Under the pieces are notes generated by a model. It was not told the DNA's origin, ran no database searches, and saw nothing but the letters and a program-made list of their open reading frames with translations. From assembly GCA_947457925.1 (NCBI GenBank), contig CANGYA010000006.1, positions 1 to 52,411 of the forward strand: a stretch of DNA of 52,411 nt, given 5' to 3'. The stretch is from Cytophagales bacterium (GTDB lineage Bacteria > Bacteroidota > Bacteroidia > Cytophagales > Thermoflexibacteraceae). Positions 8,569 through 18,183 of the stretch are shown piece by piece. How positions within the stretch are numbered: the stretch's first letter is position 1; every line of letters begins with the position of its first letter. A program made the translations under genes and the position numbers.

Positions 8569-10476
8569 ATGTATCCAACTTATGATGTAATTGTGGTGGG
8601 GGCAGGACACGCAGGGTGCGAGGCTGCACACGCCGCCGCCCAGATGGGTTCTAAGGTGTTGTTGGCAACGATGAATATGCACACCATTGCCCAAATGAGT
8701 TGCAACCCTGCTATGGGAGGCGTTGCCAAAGGGCAAATTGTACGAGAAATAGATGCGTTGGGCGGTATGTCGGGCATTATTACGGACAAAACCATGATTC
8801 AGTTCCGTATGCTCAACAGGTCGAAAGGGGCTGCTATGTGGAGTCCACGCTGCCAGTCTGACCGTATGCGTTTTGCAGAAGAATGGCGGTTGGCATTGGA
8901 ACGAAACCCGAATGTGGATATGTGGCAAGAAATGGTTACGGGCATTTTGGTAGAAGACGGCAGCTGTGTAGGAATTAAAACGACTTTAGGCATAGAATTT
9001 AGGGCAAAAGCTGTGGTTTTGACCAATGGCACTTTCCTAAATGGCTTAATTCATATTGGAGAAAAACGGTTTGGCGGAGGTCGTACAGGCGAAAAAGCTG
9101 CTACAGGCATTACCGAACAGTTGGTGAGTTTGGGTTTTGAGGCGGGACGCATGAAAACAGGCACACCGCCCAGAGTTGATGGCAGAACCATTAACTACGC
9201 TGTGATGGAAGAACAAAAAGGGGACGAACCCGCAGGCAAGTTTTCGTATTCAAACGAAACGCAGCCTTTGACACACCAACGCAGTTGTCATATTACGTAC
9301 ACGAATGACGATGTACATGACATTTTGCGGACAGGTTTCGACAGGTCGCCAATGTTCAACGGCACTATTCAGGGCTTGGGACCCAGATATTGCCCTTCTA
9401 TTGAGGACAAAATCAACCGTTTTGCCGAAAGAAACCGCCACCAAATTTTCGTAGAACCCGAAGGTTGGGATACTGTAGAAGTTTATGTAAACGGATTTTC
9501 TACGTCTTTGCCCGAAGATGTGCAGTACAAAGCCTTGCGGAAAATTGTTGGTTTTGAAAATGCCAAAATGTTCCGCCCGGGTTATGCTATAGAATACGAC
9601 TATTTTCCGCCTACCCAACTCAAAATGACATTGGAAACGAAATTGGTAGAAAATCTATTCTTTGCGGGGCAAATCAACGGCACTACGGGCTACGAAGAAG
9701 CTGCTTGCCAAGGTTTGATGGCGGGTATCAATGCCCACAACAAAGCCAAAGAAAAAGACGAGTTCGTGTTGCAACGTGATGAGGCGTACATTGGCGTATT
9801 GATAGACGACTTAGTGAACAAAGGCACTGAAGAACCGTACCGAATGTTTACATCAAGAGCCGAATACCGTATTTTGTTGCGACAAGACAATGCCGATTTG
9901 CGTTTGACAGAAAAAGGTTATCAAGTAGGTTTGGCAACCGAAAAACGGTATGCACGCATGAAAGACAAAAAAGCCAAAGTGGAACAACTCATCAAGTTTT
10001 TGAGTGAAAAAAGTTTGACTCCTTCCGAAGTCAATCCGAAATTGCAAGAGTTGGGCAGTGCCGAGTTGATACAAAAAGTAAAAGCCCTTACGGTGCTACG
10101 CCGACCCGAATTAGGCTTGGCAGAAATAGCCCAAATAGACGAAGAAATGGCAAATTTTTTGGCAAATTTTGGCGAAGAAGAAAAAGAGGAGGCTCAAATT
10201 TTGGTAAAATACGAAACGTACATAGAAAAAGAACAAACGTTGGTCAATAAACTGAAGACTTTAGAAACGTACCGTATTAAAGAAGACTTTGATTTTCAAC
10301 AAATTAAAGCCTTGTCTGCCGAAGCCCGCCAGAAATTGACTAAAATTCGCCCAACGACCATAGGGCAAGCCTCACGTATCAGTGGTGTGTCCCCTGCCGA
10401 TGTGTCTATTTTGATGGTGTATTTGGATAAGCAGTTGGGGCAGAGTGAAGATGAACCTGTGGGGTGTGGGGTATAG
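8569..10476 (+). CDS. mnmG: tRNA uridine-5-carboxymethylaminomethyl(34) synthesis enzyme MnmG
   Basis: 635 aa, full length. With MnmE it installs the cmnm5 group on wobble U34 of tRNAs, using FAD. The N-terminus has the FAD Rossmann motif VVGAGHAGCEAA. SCNPAMGGVAKGQIVREIDALGG and NGTFLNG are family signatures; FAGQINGTTGYEEAACQGL lies near residue 365. The C-terminal helical tRNA/MnmE-binding domain includes IRPTTIGQASRISGVSPADV. mnmE is not in the window. Codon use shows more GC-rich codons than the surrounding genes. Confidence 0.98.
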   Translation: MYPTYDVIVVGAGHAGCEAAHAAAQMGSKVLLATMNMHTIAQMSCNPAMGGVAKGQIVREIDALGGMSGIITDKTMIQFRMLNRSKGAAMWSPRCQSDRMRFAEEWRLALERNPNVDMWQEMVTGILVEDGSCVGIKTTLGIEFRAKAVVLTNGTFLNGLIHIGEKRFGGGRTGEKAATGITEQLVSLGFEAGRMKTGTPPRVDGRTINYAVMEEQKGDEPAGKFSYSNETQPLTHQRSCHITYTNDDVHDILRTGFDRSPMFNGTIQGLGPRYCPSIEDKINRFAERNRHQIFVEPEGWDTVEVYVNGFSTSLPEDVQYKALRKIVGFENAKMFRPGYAIEYDYFPPTQLKMTLETKLVENLFFAGQINGTTGYEEAACQGLMAGINAHNKAKEKDEFVLQRDEAYIGVLIDDLVNKGTEEPYRMFTSRAEYRILLRQDNADLRLTEKGYQVGLATEKRYARMKDKKAKVEQLIKFLSEKSLTPSEVNPKLQELGSAELIQKVKALTVLRRPELGLAEIAQIDEEMANFLANFGEEEKEEAQILVKYETYIEKEQTLVNKLKTLETYRIKEDFDFQQIKALSAEARQKLTKIRPTTIGQASRISGVSPADVSILMVYLDKQLGQSEDEPVGCGV

Positions 10477-10487
10477 AGATTTGATTA

Positions 10488-10542
10488 TTGTAGTATGTGC
10501 TTCGTCTTTGCGTCAAATCACAGGCAGAAGCATATACTACAA
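10488..10542. terminator. Hairpin between mnmG and the TOPRIM-like gene
   Basis: Arms 10488-10503 and 10527-10542 pair over 16 bp with one G-T wobble; the loop is 23 bases. It separates the convergent mnmG and the frameshifted gene ending at 10546, so it can stop transcription from both sides. Confidence 0.6.
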
Positions 10543-10545
10543 ATT

Positions 10546-11201
10546 TTAATCTTCTTTTTTCTCCAATTCTTCTAATTTAGTTTTTATCGAATCTACAAAG
10601 TCTTTGAGGCTTTGGTTGTAGGGTAAATACTTTACTAAGTTTTTCATTTTCCTAAAATCTTGGCTTATTTTATCAAAATCAAGCCTTTCTCCTTTCAATA
10701 GATGTTTTAGTTTCTCTTTAGCATTGGCAGAAGAAACACTATCTTTTTTTTCTATAATTGTTAGACACCATGCCTCTATTTCCTCAATAGCAACAGCATA
10801 AAGTAATTTGTCTCTGTATATTTATTGTCTAACCATGAATTAATCAAATCTATTACTAATTTTCGCAACTCCTTACTGTAATTCTCATTGTTTTGCTTAG
10901 TAGGTTTTTGGAAAGGAAAATCTTGTTGTTCTATTTCTGCCGTATCTAAATGAACAATGACACAATCCGCTGCAAAAAATAAAAATGCCATTTCAAAATA
11001 ATATCGATAATCCTCTATACCCATGCAAGCCTTTTTTACCCCTTGAAAAGTACCAATAGTTGCATCATCAGGGCTACTTGCGTCTTTTTGCAAGGAGGGC
11101 TTTACAAAAAGAATATCACTCGAATCTATTTTAAAAGCCCTTAAAATGTTTTGAATTACAATTTGGTCTTCTGCACCCTCCGCAATAATAGCTACCCGCA
11201 T
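10546..11201 (-). pseudogene. TOPRIM-like (DUF4276-like) protein, frameshifted
   Basis: The first frame (11201 to a stop at 10776) begins MRVAIIAEGAEDQIVIQNIL, which resembles the acidic first strand of TOPRIM-type folds, and has VIVHLDTAEIEQQD, a D-x-D/E-like second motif. It breaks off near 10810. The -1 frame continues with YAVAIEEIEAWCLTI and runs to a TAA at 10546-10548. That EEIEAW segment is the kind seen in DUF4276-like proteins. Adding one base to the TTT run at 10807-10809 (AAA on the coding strand) joins both parts into a 218-aa protein; the span is 3n-1 bases, as expected for one missing base. It starts 16 bases after the AAA ATPase gene, so the two form an operon. A nuclease or effector role driven by the ATPase is an inference. 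Whether the break is real is open. Confidence 0.7.
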
Positions 11202-11217
11202 AAGTTTACAAGGTGAG

Positions 11218-12447
11218 TTAAAAGTTTTGAGAAATTGCCCCTAAAAAACCTCTTGTCCATAGTTCAGACAATTTATATTTTTCACCCATCTCATTTTTTA
11301 CATCAGGTTTTAGGTTGATGCGTCTTGTTTTGGTGTGTCCATTATCGTTTCTCCTCACCTCAAACAATCTTATTTCATCATCAAATAAATTTAGCCCATC
11401 TAAGATAGCAGGATTATGCGTTGTGATAAGCAACTGTTTATCATGTTCTTTGGCTAATTTACAGATTTCTGTCATTAAATATCTGCATAAATGAGGATTT
11501 AAGGCTGTTTCAATATTATCAATAGCAAAAAACTTAGGTGTTTTTTTGCTAATTAATAATGTCAAGTAAAATAAGATATGTAATACGCCTTCATTTACAT
11601 TTTCAGACGAGAAAATATTATCTTTTTTCAACATTAATTTATCTCTAAAAAATAATAAAGATTTGCTTTGACTAAGTTTATGTCCTTTGTACTTCAATTC
11701 ATCATTTTTATCTATAAAAAAGTCATCTAACCAACCTATAAAATAAGTATAAGACTTTAATTGTTTCATTTCCTCAATGTCTAATTCAGCTATCATACTA
11801 CCTAAATTCTCTCCATGTATGCCATTACGAGAATTAATAAACTCTGGAATCCCTCTTAATGATTGGGTATTTAACAAATAGATAAGATAATTATTCAAAA
11901 TATTGTACTCTTGGGTAAATGAAAAATCTTGCCTTTTCTTCATCTCCTCTATTATTTCTTGTTCTAATAATTGCTTAAACTCAGAACTATTTATAATTTG
12001 TCTTAATTCTTTCTGATTTAATTGCTCATCAAAAGATTTGGTTTTATCTGTGTTCTGAGCTAAAAAATTTTTAATGAAAAGGTCGATAGAAGTATTTTTC
12101 TTTAATTTTTTCCACTTACTATTTATATCATTTGGGTTATTAGGGTGTAAACTGCAATCTATAGTATTATTGTCATCAAACTTAAAATTTATCTCTATTG
12201 TTGGTTTCTTAGTTGTGCCAGCAAAAGAACTTATCATTAAAGAAGGTTTGGCTACTCGTATTCCTTTTGTATAAAGAATTTCTGCATCAATAGTCGTATA
12301 AGTTTCAGCTACACTCGCAAACCCCACCGCCTCCAAAATATTAGACTTACCACAACCATTTTCCCCAATAAATACATTCACACGACCTAATTCTATAGTA
12401 TCGTCTGCAATAGATTTAAAATTTTTAATAGTAATACTTTTTAGCAT
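11218..12447 (-). CDS. AAA/ABC-type ATPase, OLD/AbiL/PARIS-like
   Basis: 409 aa. The N-terminus MLKSITIKNFKSIADDTIEL and Walker A GENGCGKSN (residues 29-37) are those of AAA_15/AAA_21 SMC-like ATPases. The middle (about 110-260) is a helical insertion. The Walker B/signature half contains FFAIDNIETALNPHL, where DN replaces the usual DE, followed by LLITTHNPAILDGL with the switch His. In related two-gene systems (RloA/RloB, PARIS AriA/AriB, split OLD) such an ATPase guards or activates a TOPRIM-type effector; here the next gene is TOPRIM-like. This makes phage defence the leading inference, unproven by sequence alone. Chromosomal placement between mnmG and uvrA fits an inserted cassette. Confidence 0.82.
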   Translation of the reverse strand: MLKSITIKNFKSIADDTIELGRVNVFIGENGCGKSNILEAVGFASVAETYTTIDAEILYTKGIRVAKPSLMISSFAGTTKKPTIEINFKFDDNNTIDCSLHPNNPNDINSKWKKLKKNTSIDLFIKNFLAQNTDKTKSFDEQLNQKELRQIINSSEFKQLLEQEIIEEMKKRQDFSFTQEYNILNNYLIYLLNTQSLRGIPEFINSRNGIHGENLGSMIAELDIEEMKQLKSYTYFIGWLDDFFIDKNDELKYKGHKLSQSKSLLFFRDKLMLKKDNIFSSENVNEGVLHILFYLTLLISKKTPKFFAIDNIETALNPHLCRYLMTEICKLAKEHDKQLLITTHNPAILDGLNLFDDEIRLFEVRRNDNGHTKTRRINLKPDVKNEMGEKYKLSELWTRGFLGAISQNF

Positions 12448-12462
12448 AATAGTAAGTTTTTA

Positions 12463-12470
12463 CAAATATA
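12463..12470 (-). promoter_or_regulatory. -7 box (TATATTTG) for AAA ATPase operon
   Basis: On the - strand the bases read TATATTTG, an exact TAnnTTTG match, 15 bases before the ATG at 12447. This gives a very short leader. No TTG is seen at -33. Confidence 0.45.
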
Positions 12471-12535
12471 AAATAAAGTAGGTTAAATATAGGGGAAAAT
12501 AGTAAAGTAAAATCAGGGTATGAGAATAGAGACAC

Positions 12536-15349
12536 TTATATTTTTCCCTTCAAAAAATCTGCCGTATAGTTCCCCTCCAGTTTCACCATTTCTTCTGGTG
12601 TGCCTGTAAAACACAAATGTCCTCCGTTTTCTCCGCCTTCTTGCCCCAAATCTATAATCCAATCTGCCGACTTTATGACCTCCATATTGTGTTCTATTAT
12701 CAAAACCGTATGCCCTTGTTCTATCAGTGCGTTGATAGATACCAATAATTTGTGAATGTCGTGGAAATGTAGCCCTGTGGTAGGTTCATCAAAGACAAAA
12801 AATATTTTTGTGCCTTCTTTTACTGCCCCTTTGCTCAAAAAATAGGCTAATTTCACTCTTTGTGCCTCTCCCCCACTCAAGGTGCTGCTGCTCTGCCCCA
12901 ATTTTACATAGCCCAAACCTACTTTAGCCAATGGTTGCAGCCTCTCTACAATACGTTTTTCGTCTGCAAAAAACGTAATAGCTTCTTCTACAGTCATGCT
13001 CAAAACTTCCGAAATAGTTTTGTCTTTGTACGTTACTTCCAATACTTCTTGCTTAAATCTTTGCCCTTTGCAACTCTCACATTTGAGGCGTAAATCTGCC
13101 ATGAATTGCATTTCTATGGTTACTTCTCCTTCGCCCTGACATATTTCGCAACGACCACCTTCTACGTTAAATGAAAAAATAGCTGGCTTGTAGCCTCGTT
13201 GTTTCGCTAAGGCTTGGTCTGAAAACAACTCCCGAATGGCATCATACGCCTTGATGTAAGTTACAGGATTTGACCTCGAAGACTTGCCGATTGGGTTTTG
13301 GTCGACAAATTCTATTTGGTGAATAGCCTTTAAATTTCCGCCCAATTTGTCCATTTTACCTGTTTCTTCTGCACTCAATTCGTTCAAAAACTTACTCAAA
13401 GCAGGGTACAAAACTTTTTTTACCAATGTAGATTTGCCCGAACCACTTACGCCTGTAACTACTGTAAGGACTTGTAAAGGAAATTGCACTGAAATATTTT
13501 TCAAATTATTTTCCCTTGCTCCTACAATTTCTATATACTCATTCCAAGTTCTTCGAGTTTTCGGCACAGCCACTTGCAAAACACCCGACAAGTAAGCAGC
13601 CGTATAACTGTCTATTTCTGGGGTTAAATCACTCAATTTTCCTTGAAAAATTAAATTTCCGCCTGCAATGCCCGCCTCCTTGCCAATATCTATGAGCATA
13701 TCGGCAGCACGCATGACTTCTTCCTCATGTTCCACTACGACCACCGTATTGCCCAAATCTCGTAATTGCTTAAGAACTTGCACCAAATTTTGAGTATCTC
13801 TTGGGTGCAAACCAATACTTGGCTCGTCCAAAATATACATAGAACCGACTAAGGCACTGCCCAAAGACGTAGCCAATTTGATGCGTTGAAATTCTCCACC
13901 AGACAAGGTAGCTGTTAAACGGTTTAAGGTCAAATAGCCCAAACCTACTTGCACCAAATACGACAATCTATTTTTAATTTCCACCAAAATTCTTCGGGCA
14001 ACTTTGGCTTCATATTCATTCAATACTAAATTTTCAAACCAATATAAAGCATCTTTTACTGATAAAAGTACAATATCTGTTAAAGACTTACCTTTGATTT
14101 GTTCATTTTCTCCTATGCGTACATACTGCACATCTTTCCGCAATCTTGTGCCTCTACATTCGGGGCAAGTCATTTTGCTGCGGTATTTCGAGTACATGAC
14201 TCTGTATTTAATTTGGTGCAGATTTGCCTCCAAAAACGCAAAAAACTCGTCAAGTCCCGCAAAATATTCATTGCCTTTCCACAAAATAGTTTGCTGTTCT
14301 GCGGTAAGGTCTTGGTAAGGACGATGAATTGGAAAATCGAAACGAATACCATTTTTAAGTAGAGGGTGCAGCCACTCACTCATTTTGTCGGTTCGCCAAG
14401 GGGCAATAGCACCTTCATAAACAGACAAAGTTTTGTCTGGAATAACCAAATCCCTATCCAACCCCAATACATTGCCAAAACCTTCGCAATGTTTACAAGC
14501 ACCGTAGGGATTATTGAAGCTAAAAAAGTTAATGGTGGGTTCTTCAAAAGTCATTCCGTCCGCCTCAAACCTATCTGAAAAAGTAGTTCTGTTGCCATTA
14601 ACTAATTGAATAATACAATTTCCAAACCCTTCATCAAATGCCGTTTGAACGGAATCGGCTATACGATATTGATTGTCCTCGTCATTATGTTTTACGACAT
14701 TCCTATCTATTAAAAGTTCAATTTTTGTATCATCACTTATCTTTGTACTTTGAGCCACTACAGTTTCAATTTCCTCCACCTGTCCATTCAAAAACACCCT
14801 TGAAAAGCCTTTTTGCAACAAAATTTTGAGTTCTTCCTCCAAAGTTCTGTTGTTGGGTATCAAAGGACACAGAACCATGAACCTTGTGCCGTTCTCCAAA
14901 GAGTTCAAAAAATTTACAACATCTGTAGTTGTATCTTTGCGTACTTTTTTACCCGAAATAGGCGAATAGGTAACGCCAATGCGTGCAAAAAATAACTTCA
15001 AATAATCATATATTTCTGTGGTTGTGCCTACAGTAGAACGGGGATTTTTAGAACTTACTTTTTGTTCTACGGCAATGGCAGGCGACACCCCTTTGATGTA
15101 CTCCACTTCGGGCTTTTCCATACGCCCCAAAAACTGCCGAGCATAAGCACTTAGACTTTCTACATACATTCGTTGCCCTTCTGCAAACAAGGTATCAAAA
15201 GCCAAAGAAGATTTGCCCGAACCCGACAAACCCGTAATCACAACTAATTGGTTGCGTGGAATAGCAACATCTATATTTTTAAGATTATTTACTTTTGCTC
15301 CTTTGATAATGATGTATTCTTTGGGATTTAATTGGTCTATGTTCTGCAT
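12536..15349 (-). CDS. uvrA: Excinuclease ABC subunit A
   Basis: 937 aa from the ATG at 15349. The frame is open further upstream, but those 31 residues are not UvrA-like and would overlap the upstream gene. UvrA scans DNA for bulky lesions and loads UvrB. Two ABC modules are present: Walker [15 protein letters not shown] and [14 protein letters not shown], signatures [12 protein letters not shown] and [12 protein letters not shown]. Zinc modules [17 protein letters not shown] and [18 protein letters not shown] are intact. The Cys/His pair that follows FARIG in E. coli UvrA is replaced by SPISGKKV, as in some Bacteroidetes UvrA forms. It lies 76 bases downstream of the TPR-CHAT gene on the same strand, without a visible terminator. 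Confidence 0.97.
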   Translation of the reverse strand: MQNIDQLNPKEYIIIKGAKVNNLKNIDVAIPRNQLVVITGLSGSGKSSLAFDTLFAEGQRMYVESLSAYARQFLGRMEKPEVEYIKGVSPAIAVEQKVSSKNPRSTVGTTTEIYDYLKLFFARIGVTYSPISGKKVRKDTTTDVVNFLNSLENGTRFMVLCPLIPNNRTLEEELKILLQKGFSRVFLNGQVEEIETVVAQSTKISDDTKIELLIDRNVVKHNDEDNQYRIADSVQTAFDEGFGNCIIQLVNGNRTTFSDRFEADGMTFEEPTINFFSFNNPYGACKHCEGFGNVLGLDRDLVIPDKTLSVYEGAIAPWRTDKMSEWLHPLLKNGIRFDFPIHRPYQDLTAEQQTILWKGNEYFAGLDEFFAFLEANLHQIKYRVMYSKYRSKMTCPECRGTRLRKDVQYVRIGENEQIKGKSLTDIVLLSVKDALYWFENLVLNEYEAKVARRILVEIKNRLSYLVQVGLGYLTLNRLTATLSGGEFQRIKLATSLGSALVGSMYILDEPSIGLHPRDTQNLVQVLKQLRDLGNTVVVVEHEEEVMRAADMLIDIGKEAGIAGGNLIFQGKLSDLTPEIDSYTAAYLSGVLQVAVPKTRRTWNEYIEIVGARENNLKNISVQFPLQVLTVVTGVSGSGKSTLVKKVLYPALSKFLNELSAEETGKMDKLGGNLKAIHQIEFVDQNPIGKSSRSNPVTYIKAYDAIRELFSDQALAKQRGYKPAIFSFNVEGGRCEICQGEGEVTIEMQFMADLRLKCESCKGQRFKQEVLEVTYKDKTISEVLSMTVEEAITFFADEKRIVERLQPLAKVGLGYVKLGQSSSTLSGGEAQRVKLAYFLSKGAVKEGTKIFFVFDEPTTGLHFHDIHKLLVSINALIEQGHTVLIIEHNMEVIKSADWIIDLGQEGGENGGHLCFTGTPEEMVKLEGNYTADFLKGKI

Positions 15350-15425
15350 GGCGGTTGGAAATTGAGAGGCTAAGATACGGAAAAAGCAAAAATAAATAGC
15401 AGCGAAATAGAAATTTAAACAAAGC

Positions 15426-17990
15426 CTATTCCCAACAAACAAAAGCCCCCCAAAAATAAGGGTGCGAATATTTGCCTCTTACAGTTAATTGGGCATCTCT
15501 AAAAGATTTGTGTAAATTATTGGTAGCCAACCAATTACGATAAAAATTTATCATTAATAATTGGGTAGCTCTGTCGTGGACTTTCCATAAACTCATGATG
15601 ACTCTGGTAGCACCTGCCGACAAAAAAGCCCTTTGCAAGCCAAAAACACCTTCGCCTTGTGCCACTTCGCCTATGCCTGTTTCGCAAGCAGACAAAACAA
15701 CCAAATGCGTATTTTCTAAAGACAAATTCATTACTTCTACGCCTGTCAATACGCCATCTTCTTGTGGGAGCAAAGTTTTTGCATCTGTAAGCAACAAACC
15801 ACATTGTAACAAAGGATTATCTTGATTCGGCAAATTCTCCGTTACATTATTTGTAAAAAAACCATGCGTAGCAATATGTAAAAACGAAGTGGGTTGTATT
15901 TTTTTAATTGTATTTTCCGTAGCTAATGTATCGATATATACGGCATTTGCCAAGTGGTATTCTTCACAAATTTTATGTATTTGGTCTATTTCTGTTTGTA
16001 CGGCAGGCAAGCCTAATAAAGATGCTCCCATCAAAACACCATTCTTTAAACTGTATGAATTGTTGGCTTGACTGTTCTTTTTTTCTACAATATCGTAACT
16101 ATTGCCCAAAATAATTGTATTGGCTTCGTCTATTAGGTAATTGCCTGTTTCTGGGTTCAATAGTGTTTGTAGATTAATTTGGTAATATGCTCCATCTGGA
16201 CACACATAAACTGTTAGGCTGTCTTTGGCAATATCTTTGGTAATAAAATTTACTTTTTCTTGGATAGTCAACCAAAAATTATTGTATGATTCATTATCCG
16301 TTCTTTGTTCTCTAATAGAATATTGGTAGAATTTTAAGCAGCTTGTTTCTAAGTCATTGCCATTAGATAGTAGCACGACTTGTGGATAATCAGTAGTTTG
16401 TGCAGTAGTTAGCAAGCATAAATAATGGGTGGTTGAATCCGTAGGGAATACCTTGACAAGTTCCAAAACCACTTCATTAGTTTGCAGACTTTTCTGTAAA
16501 TCTTGCCAAGAAAGTTGTTTAAGTAGTTGGTTTTGTGGCAATAAAGTAGCCTGATTTTGTGCAGAAAGTTGCTTTTCTACGGTTTCTATTTCCTCCAAAA
16601 TCACTTGTTTTTCATTGTTTAGTGCTGTTTGTTGTCGCCAACTATTTGCGTTGCGGTAAGCTAATTGTGCCAGCCAATCTTTTTTAGTTCGCCATTCTTG
16701 GTAAAGTGCTTGGGTGGTTGGCGACAAAGATTTTTGCAAAGACTGGTTGAGTTGCTTAAAATTTTTGAATAATAAACCCTTCATCAAAAATTGGTTTTCT
16801 GCCACTTGTACCATTACCGCAGGATTTTTCGTATAATATTTCAGGGCAAACGTATAATAGCTATTAAAAAATATCAATGTATTTTGGTAAAATTTCAGTT
16901 TTTCGGCTTCACTCAACGCAGGAAAAATTTGTATAATTTCTTGATGTTTTTTCTTGATTACTTGTAAATAAACTTGATTAGCTTTTTCATACAAACCTTG
17001 TTTTTCGTAGAGTTGTGCAGTATTAAACAAAGTATTGGTATAAAAAACAGTAGCTTCGCCCAAAGCACTTCCAAAGATTTTGAGGCTGATTTGGAACAAA
17101 GAATCAGCCTTTTGCCAATGCTGTTGTTGTTCATATAACTTAGCTAAGTTATTGATAGTCAAGGCGTATTCGGGGTGTTGGTTACCATACAGTTCTTGTG
17201 TGATGCTAAGACTTTGTAGTAAAAGCTGTTGGGCTTGTGCAAAACGGTTGCGTTGTGTATAAATGTACGCCAAATCTTCCAAAGATGCAGCGTAGTCGGT
17301 ACTTAGTACGCCTACATTCCGTTCTGTAATTTTCAAACTTTCTTGATACAAATCTTCTGCCTTTTTGTAGTCATTTTTTTGAGAATACAAGCCTGCCAAA
17401 TTGTGCAACAAAGTAGCATAGTCTGTGCTTTTTTTACCTACTGTTTGCTCTTTAATTTCTCTGGCTATTAAATAGTATTTTTCTGATTTATTAAAAATAC
17501 CTAATTGTTCATATAACAAGGCTAACTGTTCTATAGTATGTGCGTAGTCGGGGTGTAAAGCATCAGTTTGCCTTTCACGAATAGCCAAAGAAGTTTGTAG
17601 TAAAGGTTCTGCTTGGGCATATTTTCCCATGAGTTGGTACAAAACTGCCAAATTATCTAAGGCGGTGGCATAGTCCAAATGATTTTCGCCCAAAACTTCT
17701 TTTCTTAGTGCTTTGACGTTTAAGTACAATTTTTCTGCTTCTTCGTATTGCCCCAATTCTACATGGGTTTTCGCCAAAGCCTCCATTAATAAAGTCTTTT
17801 TTTCAACAGAAATTTTGTCTTGCAGACTCAATGCTAAGGCTTTTTGCCACAACGGTAGGGCTTTCAGGTACTCACCTGCTACAAAATGCTTTTCAGCTTG
17901 CTTGTTCAAATCTTTCCAGTTTTGGGCAGCCGACTGTTGTGAATAGACAAAAGAGATTAGCGAAAAAAGAAGTAGGAAAGGATAACGCAT
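15426..17990 (-). CDS. Exported TPR-CHAT protein (caspase-like peptidase family)
   Basis: 854 aa. A signal peptide (residues 1-22, ending in SAAQ) is followed by about eight tetratricopeptide repeats of the kinesin-light-chain type (about 25-340), a helical linker, and a C-terminal CHAT domain (about 560-854). The caspase-like dyad is visible as the His of LHIATHGFF and the Cys of LVVLSACETGIG. QGEGVFGLQRAFLSAGATRV is also a CHAT signature. CHAT proteins are clan CD peptidases; TPRs usually bind the activator. Export is unusual for a signalling protease, but TPR-CHAT proteins with signal peptides are common in Bacteroidetes. Substrate unknown. A well-formed promoter lies upstream at 18029-18056. 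Confidence 0.88.
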   Translation of the reverse strand: MRYPFLLLFSLISFVYSQQSAAQNWKDLNKQAEKHFVAGEYLKALPLWQKALALSLQDKISVEKKTLLMEALAKTHVELGQYEEAEKLYLNVKALRKEVLGENHLDYATALDNLAVLYQLMGKYAQAEPLLQTSLAIRERQTDALHPDYAHTIEQLALLYEQLGIFNKSEKYYLIAREIKEQTVGKKSTDYATLLHNLAGLYSQKNDYKKAEDLYQESLKITERNVGVLSTDYAASLEDLAYIYTQRNRFAQAQQLLLQSLSITQELYGNQHPEYALTINNLAKLYEQQQHWQKADSLFQISLKIFGSALGEATVFYTNTLFNTAQLYEKQGLYEKANQVYLQVIKKKHQEIIQIFPALSEAEKLKFYQNTLIFFNSYYTFALKYYTKNPAVMVQVAENQFLMKGLLFKNFKQLNQSLQKSLSPTTQALYQEWRTKKDWLAQLAYRNANSWRQQTALNNEKQVILEEIETVEKQLSAQNQATLLPQNQLLKQLSWQDLQKSLQTNEVVLELVKVFPTDSTTHYLCLLTTAQTTDYPQVVLLSNGNDLETSCLKFYQYSIREQRTDNESYNNFWLTIQEKVNFITKDIAKDSLTVYVCPDGAYYQINLQTLLNPETGNYLIDEANTIILGNSYDIVEKKNSQANNSYSLKNGVLMGASLLGLPAVQTEIDQIHKICEEYHLANAVYIDTLATENTIKKIQPTSFLHIATHGFFTNNVTENLPNQDNPLLQCGLLLTDAKTLLPQEDGVLTGVEVMNLSLENTHLVVLSACETGIGEVAQGEGVFGLQRAFLSAGATRVIMSLWKVHDRATQLLMINFYRNWLATNNLHKSFRDAQLTVRGKYSHPYFWGAFVCWE

Positions 17991-18028
17991 AGAGATTGGT
18001 TGAAAATGACTACTAAAAAAAGTTCTTG

Positions 18029-18056
18029 CAAAGATATATACTTATTTAGTAGTCAA
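18029..18056 (-). promoter_or_regulatory. Bacteroidetes promoter for TPR-CHAT gene
   Basis: On the - strand TTG (18054-18056), 17 bases, then TATCTTTG (18029-18036). This matches the TTG / TAnnTTTG consensus. Predicted transcription start is about 18022, leaving a leader of about 30 bases before the ATG at 17990. Confidence 0.6.
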
Positions 18057-18129
18057 GATGTTACAAAATAATTTTGCGTATAAGGTCTAACAACAAGAGA
18101 TTTTAAGTACGTCTTAAAGATATAATACT

Positions 18130-18164
18130 AAAAGGTGTAATCTTTATTAAAGATTACACCTTTT
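18130..18164. terminator. 16-bp perfect hairpin after DEAD-box gene
   Basis: Arms 18130-18145 and 18149-18164 pair perfectly around a 3-base loop. It lies 20 bases past the DEAD-box stop, has a T5 run on the + side, and separates that gene from the TPR-CHAT promoter. Confidence 0.8.
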
Positions 18165-18183
18165 TATGTCAAATAGTTAGACT

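Noticed and set aside
8428-8928. 166-residue frame antisense to the start of mnmG
   Set aside because: It overlaps a clear housekeeping gene on the opposite strand, is rich in His and Cys, and has no domain.
10810-10830. Programmed -1 frameshift in the TOPRIM-like gene
   Set aside because: AATAAATAT is not a canonical slippery site, and one extra base at 10807-10809 repairs the frame without assumptions.
15350-15442. 31-residue N-terminal extension of UvrA
   Set aside because: It would overlap the upstream TPR-CHAT gene and does not look like UvrA.
15535-15804. 89-residue frame on the same strand as TPR-CHAT, another frame
   Set aside because: Rich in Arg and Cys, overlaps the CHAT catalytic region and has no independent support.
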